Part shown: positions 43,422 through 52,361 of the stretch, piece by piece
How the letters are laid out: each line of letters opens with the position of its first letter
Position numbering within the stretch: position 1 is the first letter of the stretch
Source: CAILZL01 sp049840395
Lineage (GTDB): Bacteria > Pseudomonadota > Gammaproteobacteria > Steroidobacterales > Steroidobacteraceae
Assembly (NCBI GenBank): GCA_049840395.1
Contig: JASGLD010000005.1
Coordinates: forward strand, 682,001-746,000
DNA: 64,000 nucleotides
Direction: 5' to 3'
Program-made: the position numbers and the translations under genes
Notes under the pieces: generated by a model
Told to the model about the DNA's origin: nothing
What the model saw: only the letters and a program-made list of their open reading frames with translations
The model's database searches: none

Positions 43422-44420
43422 TTATCTTGCATGCGCACCACGCGCAATCGTAGCCAGCACCGCCATGCGTACCGCCACGCCATTGGTGACCTGCTGTTGA
43501 ATTACCGACTGCTTGCCGTCGGCCACTTCATCGGTGATTTCCACGCCACGATTCATCGGCGCCGGATGCATGACGATGGCGTCCGGTTTGGCCAGCGCCA
43601 AGCGTTCCGTGGTTAAACCGTATTCACGGCAGTAAGCGGCATCGTCGGGTAGATGCGCGCTGGTCATGCGTTCCTTCTGAATACGCAGTGCCATGACTAC
43701 ATCTACACCCTGGATGGCGCGATTGATGTCGGTGAAGCGCTGTGCGCCAGGGAATTCGCCGCTGGGTGGCAACAGATGTTCGGGACCGGCAATACGTACT
43801 TCGCCGATGCCCAATGTGTTAAGTGCACGCCAGCTGGAGCGCGCCACGCGCGAATGCATCAGGTCGCCCACGATCAGAACGCTTAAGTTGCCAAGGTCCG
43901 GTTTGTGCTGGCGAATGGTCAGCGCATCCAGCAAGCCTTGCGTGGGATGCGACAGATGCGCTTCGCCGGCATTGAGAATGCTGACATGCGATTGCACCTG
44001 TTGCGCCACCTGCGCGGGTAGACCCGGTTCGGCATCGCGCATGACTAAAACATCGGCATGCATGGCCTGCAGCGTATAGATGGTGTCGAGTACGGTCTCG
44101 CCTTTCACACGCGAAGAAGTTTGCATGTCGAGATTGACTACTTCAGCGCCTAAGCGTCGCGCCGCCAATTCGAATGACACGCGTGTGCGTGTGCTGGGTT
44201 CGAAGAACAGATTGGCTACGGTATGTCCGGCCAGGCTGCTATCGCGCGCCGGTAATTCGTTGGGCTTGCGTACGTAGAACTGCGCCAAGTCCAACAGTGC
44301 GGTGATTTCAGCGCGGCTTAAGCCGTCGAGCGTGATCAGGTGGCGCAGGCGGCCGTCGGCGGTGCGTTGTACGGTTTGGCTGAGAGTGGTGTCGCTGGTC
44401 ATGTCGATTGGTTTCATCAC
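43422..44420 (-). CDS. pyrB: Aspartate carbamoyltransferase catalytic subunit
   Basis: PyrB joins carbamoyl phosphate and aspartate in pyrimidine synthesis. The carbamoyl-phosphate loop FFEPSTRTRVSFE (Ser76-Thr79), HPTQGLLDALT and VMHPAPMNRGVE are all present. At about 330 residues it has the N-terminal extension of the Pseudomonas-type (class A) enzyme. GTG 44420, ATG 44417 and ATG 44402 are all possible starts, and none has a strong ribosome site. The upstream gene is ruvX, as in pseudomonads, but no pyrR or pyrC-like gene is next to it. Confidence 0.94.
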   Translation of the reverse strand: MMKPIDMTSDTTLSQTVQRTADGRLRHLITLDGLSRAEITALLDLAQFYVRKPNELPARDSSLAGHTVANLFFEPSTRTRVSFELAARRLGAEVVNLDMQTSSRVKGETVLDTIYTLQAMHADVLVMRDAEPGLPAQVAQQVQSHVSILNAGEAHLSHPTQGLLDALTIRQHKPDLGNLSVLIVGDLMHSRVARSSWRALNTLGIGEVRIAGPEHLLPPSGEFPGAQRFTDINRAIQGVDVVMALRIQKERMTSAHLPDDAAYCREYGLTTERLALAKPDAIVMHPAPMNRGVEITDEVADGKQSVIQQQVTNGVAVRMAVLATIARGAHAR

Positions 44421-44422
44421 GT

Positions 44423-44487
44423 GTAGGTCGGGTTTTATACCCGACTCTGAATATCGGGTAACGCTAAAACAGCTAAACCCGAGCTAC
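44423..44487. repeat. REP-like element upstream of pyrB
   Basis: The first unit (44423-44445) is identical over 23 bases to 28518-28540. The second (about 44454-44487) has TCGGGTAACGC...ACCCGA and resembles the 45.6 kb copy. It fills the ruvX-pyrB gap, where a pyrR gene stands in pseudomonads. Confidence 0.85.
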
Positions 44488-44500
44488 AAATTCCATCGTA

Positions 44501-44968
44501 TCAATGGCGCCCGCTGAACCAACGCTCCAACACCACCTTTGCCGCCACCATGTCGACATCGGCGTGTGTGACGCGGCGCGTCTTGATACCACTGCGGCGT
44601 AGATAGGCCAGTTCGCGTTCGGCCTCTCTGGAACTATGCCGCTCATCCACCTGCGCTACCGGCAGCTTGCTGCGTTCTGCCAAGGCATTGGCGAAATTTT
44701 GAGCGGGTTCGGTCATGCCGGTGGGGGTGCCGTCATCATTATACGGAAGCCCGACCACCAACTGTCCTGGCAAATAGTCGCGAATCAGTTTGTCGATTTC
44801 CGTCCAGGGAATCTGCTGATGCTTGCATTCCAGTGTGCACAAGGCCTGCGCCATGCGGCTTAATGTGTTGCCGCTGGCGACGCCAATGCGCCGTGTGCCG
44901 TAGTCGAACGCCAGGATGACTGTGAGCGACGTAGAAGTGGATGAGTCGAGCGGTGTCTCACCGCTCAT
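44501..44968 (-). CDS. ruvX: RuvX/YqgF Holliday-junction resolvase-like protein (16S rRNA maturation)
   Basis: This 155-residue RNase H-fold protein has the first acidic motif in LAFDYGTRRIGVA, the middle GLPYNDDG loop and the late acidic THADVDMVAAKVVLERW. The family is linked to 16S rRNA 5'-end processing and was first described as a Holliday-junction resolvase. I start at 44968, where ATGA overlaps the algH stop by four bases; upstream frame extension would run into algH. Confidence 0.92.
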   Translation of the reverse strand: MSGETPLDSSTSTSLTVILAFDYGTRRIGVASGNTLSRMAQALCTLECKHQQIPWTEIDKLIRDYLPGQLVVGLPYNDDGTPTGMTEPAQNFANALAERSKLPVAQVDERHSSREAERELAYLRRSGIKTRRVTHADVDMVAAKVVLERWFSGRH

Positions 44969-45585
44969 GAATGACCCGTCTGCGAGCTGAGCATGGCGAG
45001 ATTGACGCCCAGCAACTGAGCGGCGGCCTGCCAACGATTTTCGTAAGGCGTGCCGAACAGGATGCGTTCGTCGAAGGGCACATTCAGCCAGGCGTTCTGC
45101 GCCATTTCCGCTTCCAGCTGACCGGCTTCCCAGCCGGCATAACCCAAGGCCATGGTGATCTGTTCCGGACCGCGGCCCTCGGCTATCGCATTGAGAATAT
45201 CGCGCGAAGTGGTGACATGAATGCTCTCGGAGACCACCAGGGTGGATTCCCAGGGCTTGCCGGCGCGGTGAATGACAAAGCCACGATCCGGTTGTACCGG
45301 TCCGCCTTGCAGGATGGCCTGTTCACGCAGCAGTTGATCCTGCGCACTCAGATTCAATTGCTCGAACACATCCGCCAGCCGCATCTGCATGGGGCGGTTG
45401 ATGACAATGCCCATGGCGCCCTGCGCATCGTGCTCGCATACCAGGGTTACCGTCTGCGAAAAATTGGTATCGGCCAGCGCCGGCATGGCGATCAGGAACT
45501 GGTTGGTCAGGTAGTGTTCGGCGGACATGCGTGAAGTATCCGTGCTTCGTGGGGAGGGCTCAAGCGCGGTTTGTGTCTTCTTCAT
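44965..45585 (-). CDS. YqgE/AlgH family protein
   Basis: This 206-residue protein carries the UPF0301 signature YLTNQFLIAMPAL, VTLVCEHDAQGAMGIVINRP and GGPVQPDRGFVIH. The family is usually encoded just before ruvX. The N-terminal 19 residues before MSAEHYL are unconserved-looking, so the start could be 45528; the longer start has AAGG just upstream. Function is unknown; a regulatory role (alginate in Pseudomonas) has been proposed. Confidence 0.9.
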   Translation of the reverse strand: MKKTQTALEPSPRSTDTSRMSAEHYLTNQFLIAMPALADTNFSQTVTLVCEHDAQGAMGIVINRPMQMRLADVFEQLNLSAQDQLLREQAILQGGPVQPDRGFVIHRAGKPWESTLVVSESIHVTTSRDILNAIAEGRGPEQITMALGYAGWEAGQLEAEMAQNAWLNVPFDERILFGTPYENRWQAAAQLLGVNLAMLSSQTGHS

Positions 45586-45590
45586 TTTCC

Positions 45591-45634
45591 TTGTAGGTCG
45601 GGTAAACGCTGAAGACAGCTAACCCGACCTACAA
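45591..45634. repeat. REP-like palindrome between algH and the ABC permease
   Basis: Perfect 13-base arms TTGTAGGTCGGGT and ACCCGACCTACAA (45591-45603 and 45622-45634), with inner AAACGCT...AGCTA. It shares both its tips and its inner part with the copies at 28.5 and 44.4 kb. Confidence 0.88.
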
Positions 45635-45638
45635 AATC

Positions 45639-46814
45639 TTAAACCGCTATTGCCAAGCGTTCCGACGCATACACGCGCTGCGCCAGCTTGAAGGTTGCCA
45701 GCGCCACCACCAGCGTGCTCAACGCGCACAGCCCGGATTCCATCAGCGTGACGGGGGCGCCGCGCAACAATTGCAGCGCCGCCAATTCCTGTCCCAGTAG
45801 CGGTACCGCGTACATCCATAGCACGGGTTTCACCTGCAGCACCGTGACGATCATCAGTGGAATCACCGGCAGCAGCTGCAACAGGCCCAGCCAGGTCTGC
45901 GCTTCGCGGAAGGTTTTGGCGAAGGCGGTCACCAGCACCTGCAAGACGGCGATGAGTGCGATCAATGGCAGCATCAGGGGCAGCCAGCGCAGGGCAAATT
46001 CCAGATTCAGCACTACCGGAACACTTATCGGACCGGTGGCTAATACTTTGGCTGCCACAGTGAAGGCAATCAGTCCCAACAGCACGCCGCTCAGACTGAA
46101 GGTGCCAATGGCGCCCAACTTACCCAGTAGAATGTGACTGCGCGAAACCGGATTGATCAACAGCGGTTCCAGTGATTGTCGTTCGCGTTCGCCGGCGGTT
46201 GCATCAATGGCCAGGAACATGCCGCCCATCAACGCCGCAAAGATCAACATATAGGGCAGCATGGCGAACAACAACGCACCGCGCGCCTGTGGTGTGGCTT
46301 GATCGCGGTCTGCCAGTAGCAATGGCCGAGTGATTTCCGGCGACAGACCGCGCGCCACCACGCGCAAGCTGCCTTGCAACTGCGCATAGCGATTCAACAT
46401 GCCGCGCAGTCTTTGTATCTGCGAGCCGGTGTCGCGTCGCGACGAGTCGTAGATCAATTCCACTTGCGCAGATTTACCGGCGCGCCAGTTGTCTGCATAA
46501 CTCTCAGGAATGCGCAGCACGACATCCACCTGCTGTGCGCGTACTGCGGCTTCGGGTTCTTCAATCGCAGCTTGCATGGCCATGCCGCTTTGTTGCAGGG
46601 CCGCGATCAAATTGGGCGCATACTCTGCGCCGATCACCACCACCGGCAGTGGTTTCTCAGCGCGCGCTACTTCGCGGTTGATCATGGTTTTCATCAGCAC
46701 CACAAACAGCACCGGCCCCAGCAGCGGTCCTACCAGCAAGGCATTGAGCAGCGTGCGTCGATCGCGCAGGCTTTCGCGCAGTTCTTTCAGAAGCACTATC
46801 CATATGGTTTTCAT
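45639..46814 (-). CDS. ABC-2 type exporter permease (NatB-like)
   Basis: This 391-residue inner-membrane protein has an N-terminal helix (LRDRRTLLNALLVGPLLGPVLFVVLM), a large periplasmic domain (about 40-180) and five or six C-terminal helices, the layout of ABC-2 NatB/YhaP permeases. The cytoplasmic loop ATAGERERQSLEPLLINPVSR is the family signature. Its ATG overlaps the ATPase stop by four bases. Sodium export is the NatAB role in Bacillus, but the substrate here is not shown by sequence. Confidence 0.9.
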   Translation of the reverse strand: MKTIWIVLLKELRESLRDRRTLLNALLVGPLLGPVLFVVLMKTMINREVARAEKPLPVVVIGAEYAPNLIAALQQSGMAMQAAIEEPEAAVRAQQVDVVLRIPESYADNWRAGKSAQVELIYDSSRRDTGSQIQRLRGMLNRYAQLQGSLRVVARGLSPEITRPLLLADRDQATPQARGALLFAMLPYMLIFAALMGGMFLAIDATAGERERQSLEPLLINPVSRSHILLGKLGAIGTFSLSGVLLGLIAFTVAAKVLATGPISVPVVLNLEFALRWLPLMLPLIALIAVLQVLVTAFAKTFREAQTWLGLLQLLPVIPLMIVTVLQVKPVLWMYAVPLLGQELAALQLLRGAPVTLMESGLCALSTLVVALATFKLAQRVYASERLAIAV

Positions 46815-47545
46815 AGCAGGCCAGGGGCATCGCTGCCGATCAGTTTCACGAAGGCTTCCTCCAGATTGCTTTCGCCGGTGAGCGCACGCAACTCATCCGA
46901 GCTGCCCTGTGCCACTACGCGGCCATGCGCAATGATGACGATGCGATCGCATAGCGCCGCCACCTCTTGCATGATGTGCGTGGAGAACAGCACGCAGTGG
47001 CCGTCGTTGCGTAACTGTCTGAGAAATTCGCGCAAGCTGCGTGTGGCCATGACATCCAGGCCGTTGGTGGGTTCGTCCAGAATCACATTGCGCGGCGCAT
47101 GCACCAGCGCACGGGCAATGGCGGTTTTGACACGCTGGCCTTGCGAAAAGCCTTCGGTCTGGCGTTCGATGAATTCCTGCATGCCCAGTGTTGCTATCAG
47201 CTGTTGAATGCGTTGCTGCGTAGTGTCTGTCGATAGGCCTTGCAACTGCGCGTAATACTCGATGTTCTCGCGTGCAGTCAGTCGTTTGTAAAGCCCACGT
47301 GCATCGGGCAACACGCCCAGATTGCGCCGTGAAGCCAGATCCTCGTTGCGCGCGACTTGATCGTCGATGCGCACCTCGCCGCGATCCGGCTGCATCAATG
47401 TGTACAGCATGCGCAGCGTGGTGGTCTTGCCCGCGCCGTTGGCGCCCAACAAGCCGGTGATTTCACCATCGCGCGCCACGAACGATACATCGTCCACTGC
47501 GACCAGCTTGCCGAAGCGTTTATGCAATCCCTTAGCTTCAATCAT
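46811..47545 (-). CDS. ABC transporter ATPase (NatA-like)
   Basis: This 244-residue nucleotide-binding subunit has Walker A GANGAGKTTT, signature SQGQRVKTA (variant of LSGGQ), Walker B NVILDEPTNGLD and H-loop STHIMQEV. It pairs with the following permease. I start at ATG 47545, the third of three tandem ATGs created by a 13-bp triplication: the two earlier ATGs each open a six-codon frame ending in TGA. An in-frame TTG at 47554 would add three residues. Confidence 0.92.
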   Translation of the reverse strand: MIEAKGLHKRFGKLVAVDDVSFVARDGEITGLLGANGAGKTTTLRMLYTLMQPDRGEVRIDDQVARNEDLASRRNLGVLPDARGLYKRLTARENIEYYAQLQGLSTDTTQQRIQQLIATLGMQEFIERQTEGFSQGQRVKTAIARALVHAPRNVILDEPTNGLDVMATRSLREFLRQLRNDGHCVLFSTHIMQEVAALCDRIVIIAHGRVVAQGSSDELRALTGESNLEEAFVKLIGSDAPGLL

Positions 47546-47573
47546 GGGCTTCAATCATGGGCTTCAATCATGG
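47535..47573. repeat. Three tandem copies of a 13-bp sequence at a stop/start junction
   Basis: GCTTCAATCATGG is repeated exactly three times (47535-47547, 47548-47560, 47561-47573). On the minus strand the most upstream copy carries the stop of the S33 peptidase overlapping an ATG (ATGA); the last copy carries the true start of the ABC ATPase. Confidence 0.97.
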
Positions 47574-49109
47574 CGCTGCGCCGTTGTAGTTGAGGAAGGT
47601 GGCAGTGGGTTTGAGTTGCTCCAGACACTTGGCGTCCAGTGCCTTGGGCTGCAGCTTTTCAATGAACTGGCCGATTAATTCGGGCATGCAGCGCGTGCCC
47701 AGCACGGCATGTCCCTGGCCCAAGGCCAGCAGGACACGTGCATTGGGCAATCCCTTCGCTATTTCATCTGCATAACGCGGCGGCGTTACCGGATCGAGTT
47801 CGCCGGCCAGAATCAACACCGGCACAGCTGAGTTAAATGCATCGTGAAAATCTGCCGGCCGCGTGCGATGCGGCCAGACCTCGCAGGCTGTCTTGAAGAA
47901 CTCAACAATCGAATTACCCAGCAGAGTCTGCGCATCGGCCGCATTGCTGCTGAGCAGATCGGCATCTTCGCTGCATCCTACGGAGAGGCTCATGCCGCCG
48001 CTCATGCGTTCGCTGACATCGTCGCTGATCAATTGTTCCTGGCCGAGTAACGGTGCGTAGTTGCCCTTCGTCGCATCATCAATCATCAAGGGCAACAAGG
48101 CGCTGGTGGCGCTGTTGTAGGCATATAGCCGCACCAATCCTGCTAGACGTGCCGCATTCAAGCTTCGATTCGCCGCTACAAAGGTATAAGGATCGGCAAC
48201 CTGAACCTGTACCGGCTCGGCTTGCAACTTGGTACGCAATGCCTGCAGTTGCGCGTAGGGATTGGTGAAACGCTGCGCGCATTCTGGGTTGGCAGTGCAG
48301 GTGGCAAATTGTTTTTGCAGTGCCGTTTCCAGATTGCGTGCATGGTCCTGGCCCAGTGCCAGCGTGTTGGGCACGGCGCTATCCAGCACCACGCTGCGCA
48401 CGGCAGTCGGGTAATGCGTCGCATATTGTTGCGCCATGCGCGTGCCATAGGACACGCCCACCAAGTTCAACTGCGGACTACCCAGTGCGATGCGCAGTGC
48501 TTCCAAATCCTGCACGGCATCGCTGCTGCTGTAGTACCGCGCATCGGCGCGCTCACCGATTTCGTCCAAACATTCGCGTAACAGACTTTGTAATTGTGCC
48601 GGGTTGTTGGCGTAGTCCAGTTCGGCCGGCGCCCGACCCTTTTCGCGCTCGGTGATTTGCGGGCACTCCAGTGCATTCGAACCGCCGGTACCGCGCTGAT
48701 CCACCAGCAATACATGATGTTGTTTCAGCAAAGGATCAAAGGCAGCGGCAATGGCGGGAAAGTCATCGGTGGCTGCGCCACCGGGTCCGCCGTCGAGAAA
48801 GGTCACCAGATCGGCATCCGGTTGCGCGGCGTCGCTTTTAACCACGGCCACTTTCAGTTTGATGCTGCGGCTGGTGGCATCCTCATGATTTTCCGGTACC
48901 GAAAATTCCGTGCAGTAGGCCTGCAGCGTCGCTTGTTTGGGATTGCCTATGGAGCACGGTTGCAGCGTGAGCGTGCCCAGCTGCAGTTGATCTGCAGCCA
49001 CGACAATCGGTTTGGGTGGTCTGGCTTCACGCGCAGGCTTGATGAACTGCAAAGCCGCTGCCACCAATACCAGCGCAAGTGCGGTCAGCTGGCGTGGTTT
49101 GATCTGCAT
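47568..49109 (-). CDS. Exported alpha/beta-hydrolase, S33 tripeptidyl aminopeptidase-like
   Basis: This 513-residue protein has an N-terminal hydrophobic segment (LTALALVLVAAALQFI), the oxyanion motif LDGGPGGAA, DQRGTGGS, and the nucleophile elbow GVSYGTRMAQQYA. The aspartate is expected in AGELDPVTPP and the histidine in GQGHAVLG. The layout matches secreted proline iminopeptidase/SCO7095-like hydrolases. I start at 49109, with AGGGG about six bases upstream; an ATG at 49142 is also in frame. It is first in a run with the ABC exporter genes, whose ATPase start originally overlapped its stop. Confidence 0.87.
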   Translation of the reverse strand: MQIKPRQLTALALVLVAAALQFIKPAREARPPKPIVVAADQLQLGTLTLQPCSIGNPKQATLQAYCTEFSVPENHEDATSRSIKLKVAVVKSDAAQPDADLVTFLDGGPGGAATDDFPAIAAAFDPLLKQHHVLLVDQRGTGGSNALECPQITEREKGRAPAELDYANNPAQLQSLLRECLDEIGERADARYYSSSDAVQDLEALRIALGSPQLNLVGVSYGTRMAQQYATHYPTAVRSVVLDSAVPNTLALGQDHARNLETALQKQFATCTANPECAQRFTNPYAQLQALRTKLQAEPVQVQVADPYTFVAANRSLNAARLAGLVRLYAYNSATSALLPLMIDDATKGNYAPLLGQEQLISDDVSERMSGGMSLSVGCSEDADLLSSNAADAQTLLGNSIVEFFKTACEVWPHRTRPADFHDAFNSAVPVLILAGELDPVTPPRYADEIAKGLPNARVLLALGQGHAVLGTRCMPELIGQFIEKLQPKALDAKCLEQLKPTATFLNYNGAAP

Positions 49110-49218
49110 GCATTCCCCTGGGTGTTCTTCGCTGGCCTTCATGGCCGGCTACCGCGTCGATTGTGCCATACCTCACAACAATCACCACCCTGGCTGCCAC
49201 CGGCATTAAACTGTCAGG

Positions 49219-52131
49219 ATGTTACCGCCATCCAGCTATCTCACCATCGATGCCCTGCCCGAGGCGTTACGCGCCAACGCAGCGGCGCAGTTGCACACCT
49301 TGCGCGAATCACTTGATGTTGCCGTATTACCGACGCTGCAGCAGGAGCGCATTGCCGAATCGTTGCCGCAGGTATTTGCCAGCAGTGAGTTCGTGGCCAA
49401 TGCCTGCCTGCTTGAGGTCGGTCTGCTGCCACGCCTTTATGAGCGCGGGTGTTTGCTCGAAACCGTGGATGCGCAATGGCTGCGTAGCGAGTTGGATGTC
49501 GTGTTGGCCGAGGCGCATACCGATGCCGAATTGCTGGCTGCACTGCGACGCTTTCGCCGACAGCAGATGGTGCGCATCGCCTGGCGCGATATTGCCGGCT
49601 TTGCCCAACTCAATGAAACCTTGCTGGATCTATCCAATCTCGCTGATGTCTGCGTGCAATGTGTGTACGAACGTGCCTATGCGCAGCTGTCGGCATTGTA
49701 TGGAATACCGTATGGACGCGACAGCGGTACTCAACAGCCGCTGATGATTCTCGGCATGGGCAAGCTCGGCGGTCGCGAGCTTAACTATTCATCCGATATC
49801 GATCTGATTTTTCTGTATCCGGAAGCCGGTGAAACCAGGGGTGAGAGTAAGGGTTTTGAGCCAATGGCGAATGAAGAGTTCTTCCTGCGCCTGGGTCAAC
49901 GCATCATTCAATGGCTGGCCAACAAGACCGTCGATGGTTTTGTGTTTCGTGTGGATATGCGTCTGCGTCCCTTCGGTGATAGCGGCCCGTTGGCGGTCAA
50001 CTTCGATAGTCTTGAGACTTATCTGCAGCAGAATGGCCGCGACTGGGAACGTTATGCCTTCGTCAAGGCGCGACCGGTCACCGCCATCGAGCACTATCAA
50101 TCCCTGTACAACAATGTCGTGCGGCCGTTTGTCTATCGCCGCTATCTGGATTTTTCGGTATTCGAATCGCTGCGCAATATGAAGCAGATGATCGCGCGCG
50201 AAGTCGAGCGTCGCGAGCTGCACGAGCACGTCAAGCTGGGGCCCGGCGGCATTCGCGAAGTGGAGTTCATCACCCAGGCGTTCCAGTTGTTGCGCGGTGG
50301 CAATGATCGCAATCTGCAGTCGCGCGAGTTGCAGCAGGTGTTGCCGCGCTTGATCGGACACAAGTTGCTGACCCAGCGTGCCGTCGATGAGTTGCTCAGT
50401 GCTTATCGTTTTCTACGCCTGGTGGAAAATCGGCTCCAGGAGTGGAGTGATAACAATACCCACTACCTGCCGGACGATGCTACTGCGCAGCTGCGCTTGG
50501 CCGTGTCTTTGAACTATGTGGATTGGCCGACGTTGCTGGCAGAGTTGAACGGACATCGGCAGCGCGTCAGCGGCTGGTTTGCCGCCATCGTGTTCGGCAG
50601 CAATGCCGAAACACCGGTTGCGGATTCGGCGCTGGATAGCTTCCTTGATCCCAGCATAAGCGATGCCGAGCGGTATCGCGCCGTGCAAACACTGGGCGTT
50701 ACCGATGCGAAGTTTATTACCACGCAGATGCTGCAGGTGCGCGACAGCAAGTACTACCAGCGCCTGGATGAAACCGGCAAGCAACGCCTGCATGTGCTGG
50801 TGCCGAAGTTGTTGCGCCTGATTGGCGCGCAGCAGGATCAGGCGGCGGTGTTCACGCGGGTGTTGCGCATCATCGAAATGATTGGTGGTCGCACTGTGTA
50901 CCTGGCGCTGCTCAATGAGCATCCGCAGGTATTGAGCTTGCTGGTGAAGTTGTGCGCGCAGAGCGAATTTCTTGCCGAACAGATTGCCGCCTTTCCGTTG
51001 CTGCTGGACGAGTTGATCGACGAACGGCTGATGGACGATCTGCCGACGCGAGCGTCGCTGGCTGCTGAGTTGGAATTCAAATTATCGCATTGCGATGCCG
51101 ACGATGCCGAACGGCAGATTGAACTACTGCGCGAGTTCCAACGCATCGCTCTGTTCCGTATCGCCGTGGCCGATCTTACCGGCCGCATGCCCCTGATGAA
51201 GGTCAGCGATCGCTTGACCGATCTTGCCGAACTGATCGTGCAGCAAACCTTGCACATGTCCTGGTCGCAATTGACCGCGCGCCATGGTGTGCCGATGTGT
51301 GGTGCGGATGCCGAACATACGCATGCCGCCGGTGTCGTCGTTGTTGCTTACGGCAAGCTGGGTGGTATCGAGCTGGGTTACGGTTCGGATTTGGATCTGG
51401 TGTTCCTGCACGATTCGTCGGGTGAGTACCAACAGACGGCTGGAGAACAGAGTATCGATAACAGCGTGTTCTTCGCCCGACTGGGGCAACGCTTAGTGCA
51501 TCTGCTCACGGTGCATACCCGCGCCGGACGCCTATACGAAGTGGATGTACGTTTGCGTCCCAGTGGCAAGGGTGGCTTGCTGGTGCAGAGCTTGAATGGT
51601 TTTGAAAGTTATCAACGTCAGGAAGCCTGGACCTGGGAGCATCAGGCGCTGCTGCGCGCGCGCGCCGTGGCGGGCGATGCTGCGCCGGTGGCGCGTTTCG
51701 AAGCCATTCGCACCGACATTCTGCGCAAGGTCATCAAGCGCGACACGCTACGCGAAGAAGTGCGCAAGATGCGCCAGCGCATGCGTGATGAATTGTCCAA
51801 GGCCGGCTCGGGACAGTTCGATCTCAAACAAGATCCAGGCGGCATTGCCGATATCGAATTCCTGGTGCAGTACTGGATGCTCAAATGGGCCGATGACTAT
51901 CCGCCCATCATTCTCTTTACCGATAACATTCGCCAATTAGAAAGTCTCGCCTCCGGCAACATCGTGCCGCAATCCGAGGTGGATTTTCTGACCGGCACTT
52001 ATCGCTTATATCGCGAACGCATGCATCGCCTGTCGCTGTCTGGAGGCGATGATGTGATCGCTGCCAATGAATTCATCGAACAGCGGCAGCGCGTGATTGC
52101 CCTATGGGATGCGGAGATGGGTGAGAGTTAA
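49219..52131 (+). CDS. glnE: Bifunctional glutamine synthetase adenylyltransferase/deadenylase
   Basis: GlnE adds or removes AMP on glutamine synthetase in response to nitrogen status signalled by PII. Its 970 residues hold two nucleotidyltransferase domains: the N-terminal deadenylase with GMGKLGGRELNYSSDIDLIF and the C-terminal adenylylase with AYGKLGGIELGYGSDLDLVF. The linker HD-like helices and the PGGIREVEF and PGGIADIEF motifs are conserved. It is monocistronic and divergent from the peptidase gene. Confidence 0.96.
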   Translation: MLPPSSYLTIDALPEALRANAAAQLHTLRESLDVAVLPTLQQERIAESLPQVFASSEFVANACLLEVGLLPRLYERGCLLETVDAQWLRSELDVVLAEAHTDAELLAALRRFRRQQMVRIAWRDIAGFAQLNETLLDLSNLADVCVQCVYERAYAQLSALYGIPYGRDSGTQQPLMILGMGKLGGRELNYSSDIDLIFLYPEAGETRGESKGFEPMANEEFFLRLGQRIIQWLANKTVDGFVFRVDMRLRPFGDSGPLAVNFDSLETYLQQNGRDWERYAFVKARPVTAIEHYQSLYNNVVRPFVYRRYLDFSVFESLRNMKQMIAREVERRELHEHVKLGPGGIREVEFITQAFQLLRGGNDRNLQSRELQQVLPRLIGHKLLTQRAVDELLSAYRFLRLVENRLQEWSDNNTHYLPDDATAQLRLAVSLNYVDWPTLLAELNGHRQRVSGWFAAIVFGSNAETPVADSALDSFLDPSISDAERYRAVQTLGVTDAKFITTQMLQVRDSKYYQRLDETGKQRLHVLVPKLLRLIGAQQDQAAVFTRVLRIIEMIGGRTVYLALLNEHPQVLSLLVKLCAQSEFLAEQIAAFPLLLDELIDERLMDDLPTRASLAAELEFKLSHCDADDAERQIELLREFQRIALFRIAVADLTGRMPLMKVSDRLTDLAELIVQQTLHMSWSQLTARHGVPMCGADAEHTHAAGVVVVAYGKLGGIELGYGSDLDLVFLHDSSGEYQQTAGEQSIDNSVFFARLGQRLVHLLTVHTRAGRLYEVDVRLRPSGKGGLLVQSLNGFESYQRQEAWTWEHQALLRARAVAGDAAPVARFEAIRTDILRKVIKRDTLREEVRKMRQRMRDELSKAGSGQFDLKQDPGGIADIEFLVQYWMLKWADDYPPIILFTDNIRQLESLASGNIVPQSEVDFLTGTYRLYRERMHRLSLSGGDDVIAANEFIEQRQRVIALWDAEMGES

Positions 52132-52361
52132 GGCGCCGCATCGGTAAGTGCAATAGTGCAAAGGCGTTGGCGATACCAAAGGTTTCTCAGCGTGTTGGTA
52201 TCTATCTGAGCGAGTCTTGATGTCCAAGTCTTGCAGCATCGTTTTTTGATACCCGATGCCGATAGTGCGGTTGGTTTTTTTGCCTCTGATAACGTCCGGC
52301 GGCGATCTTAATGCCGGAAGCGCAGGCATGCGCTTTTCGGGTCAAACAGGAGAGACCCAAT

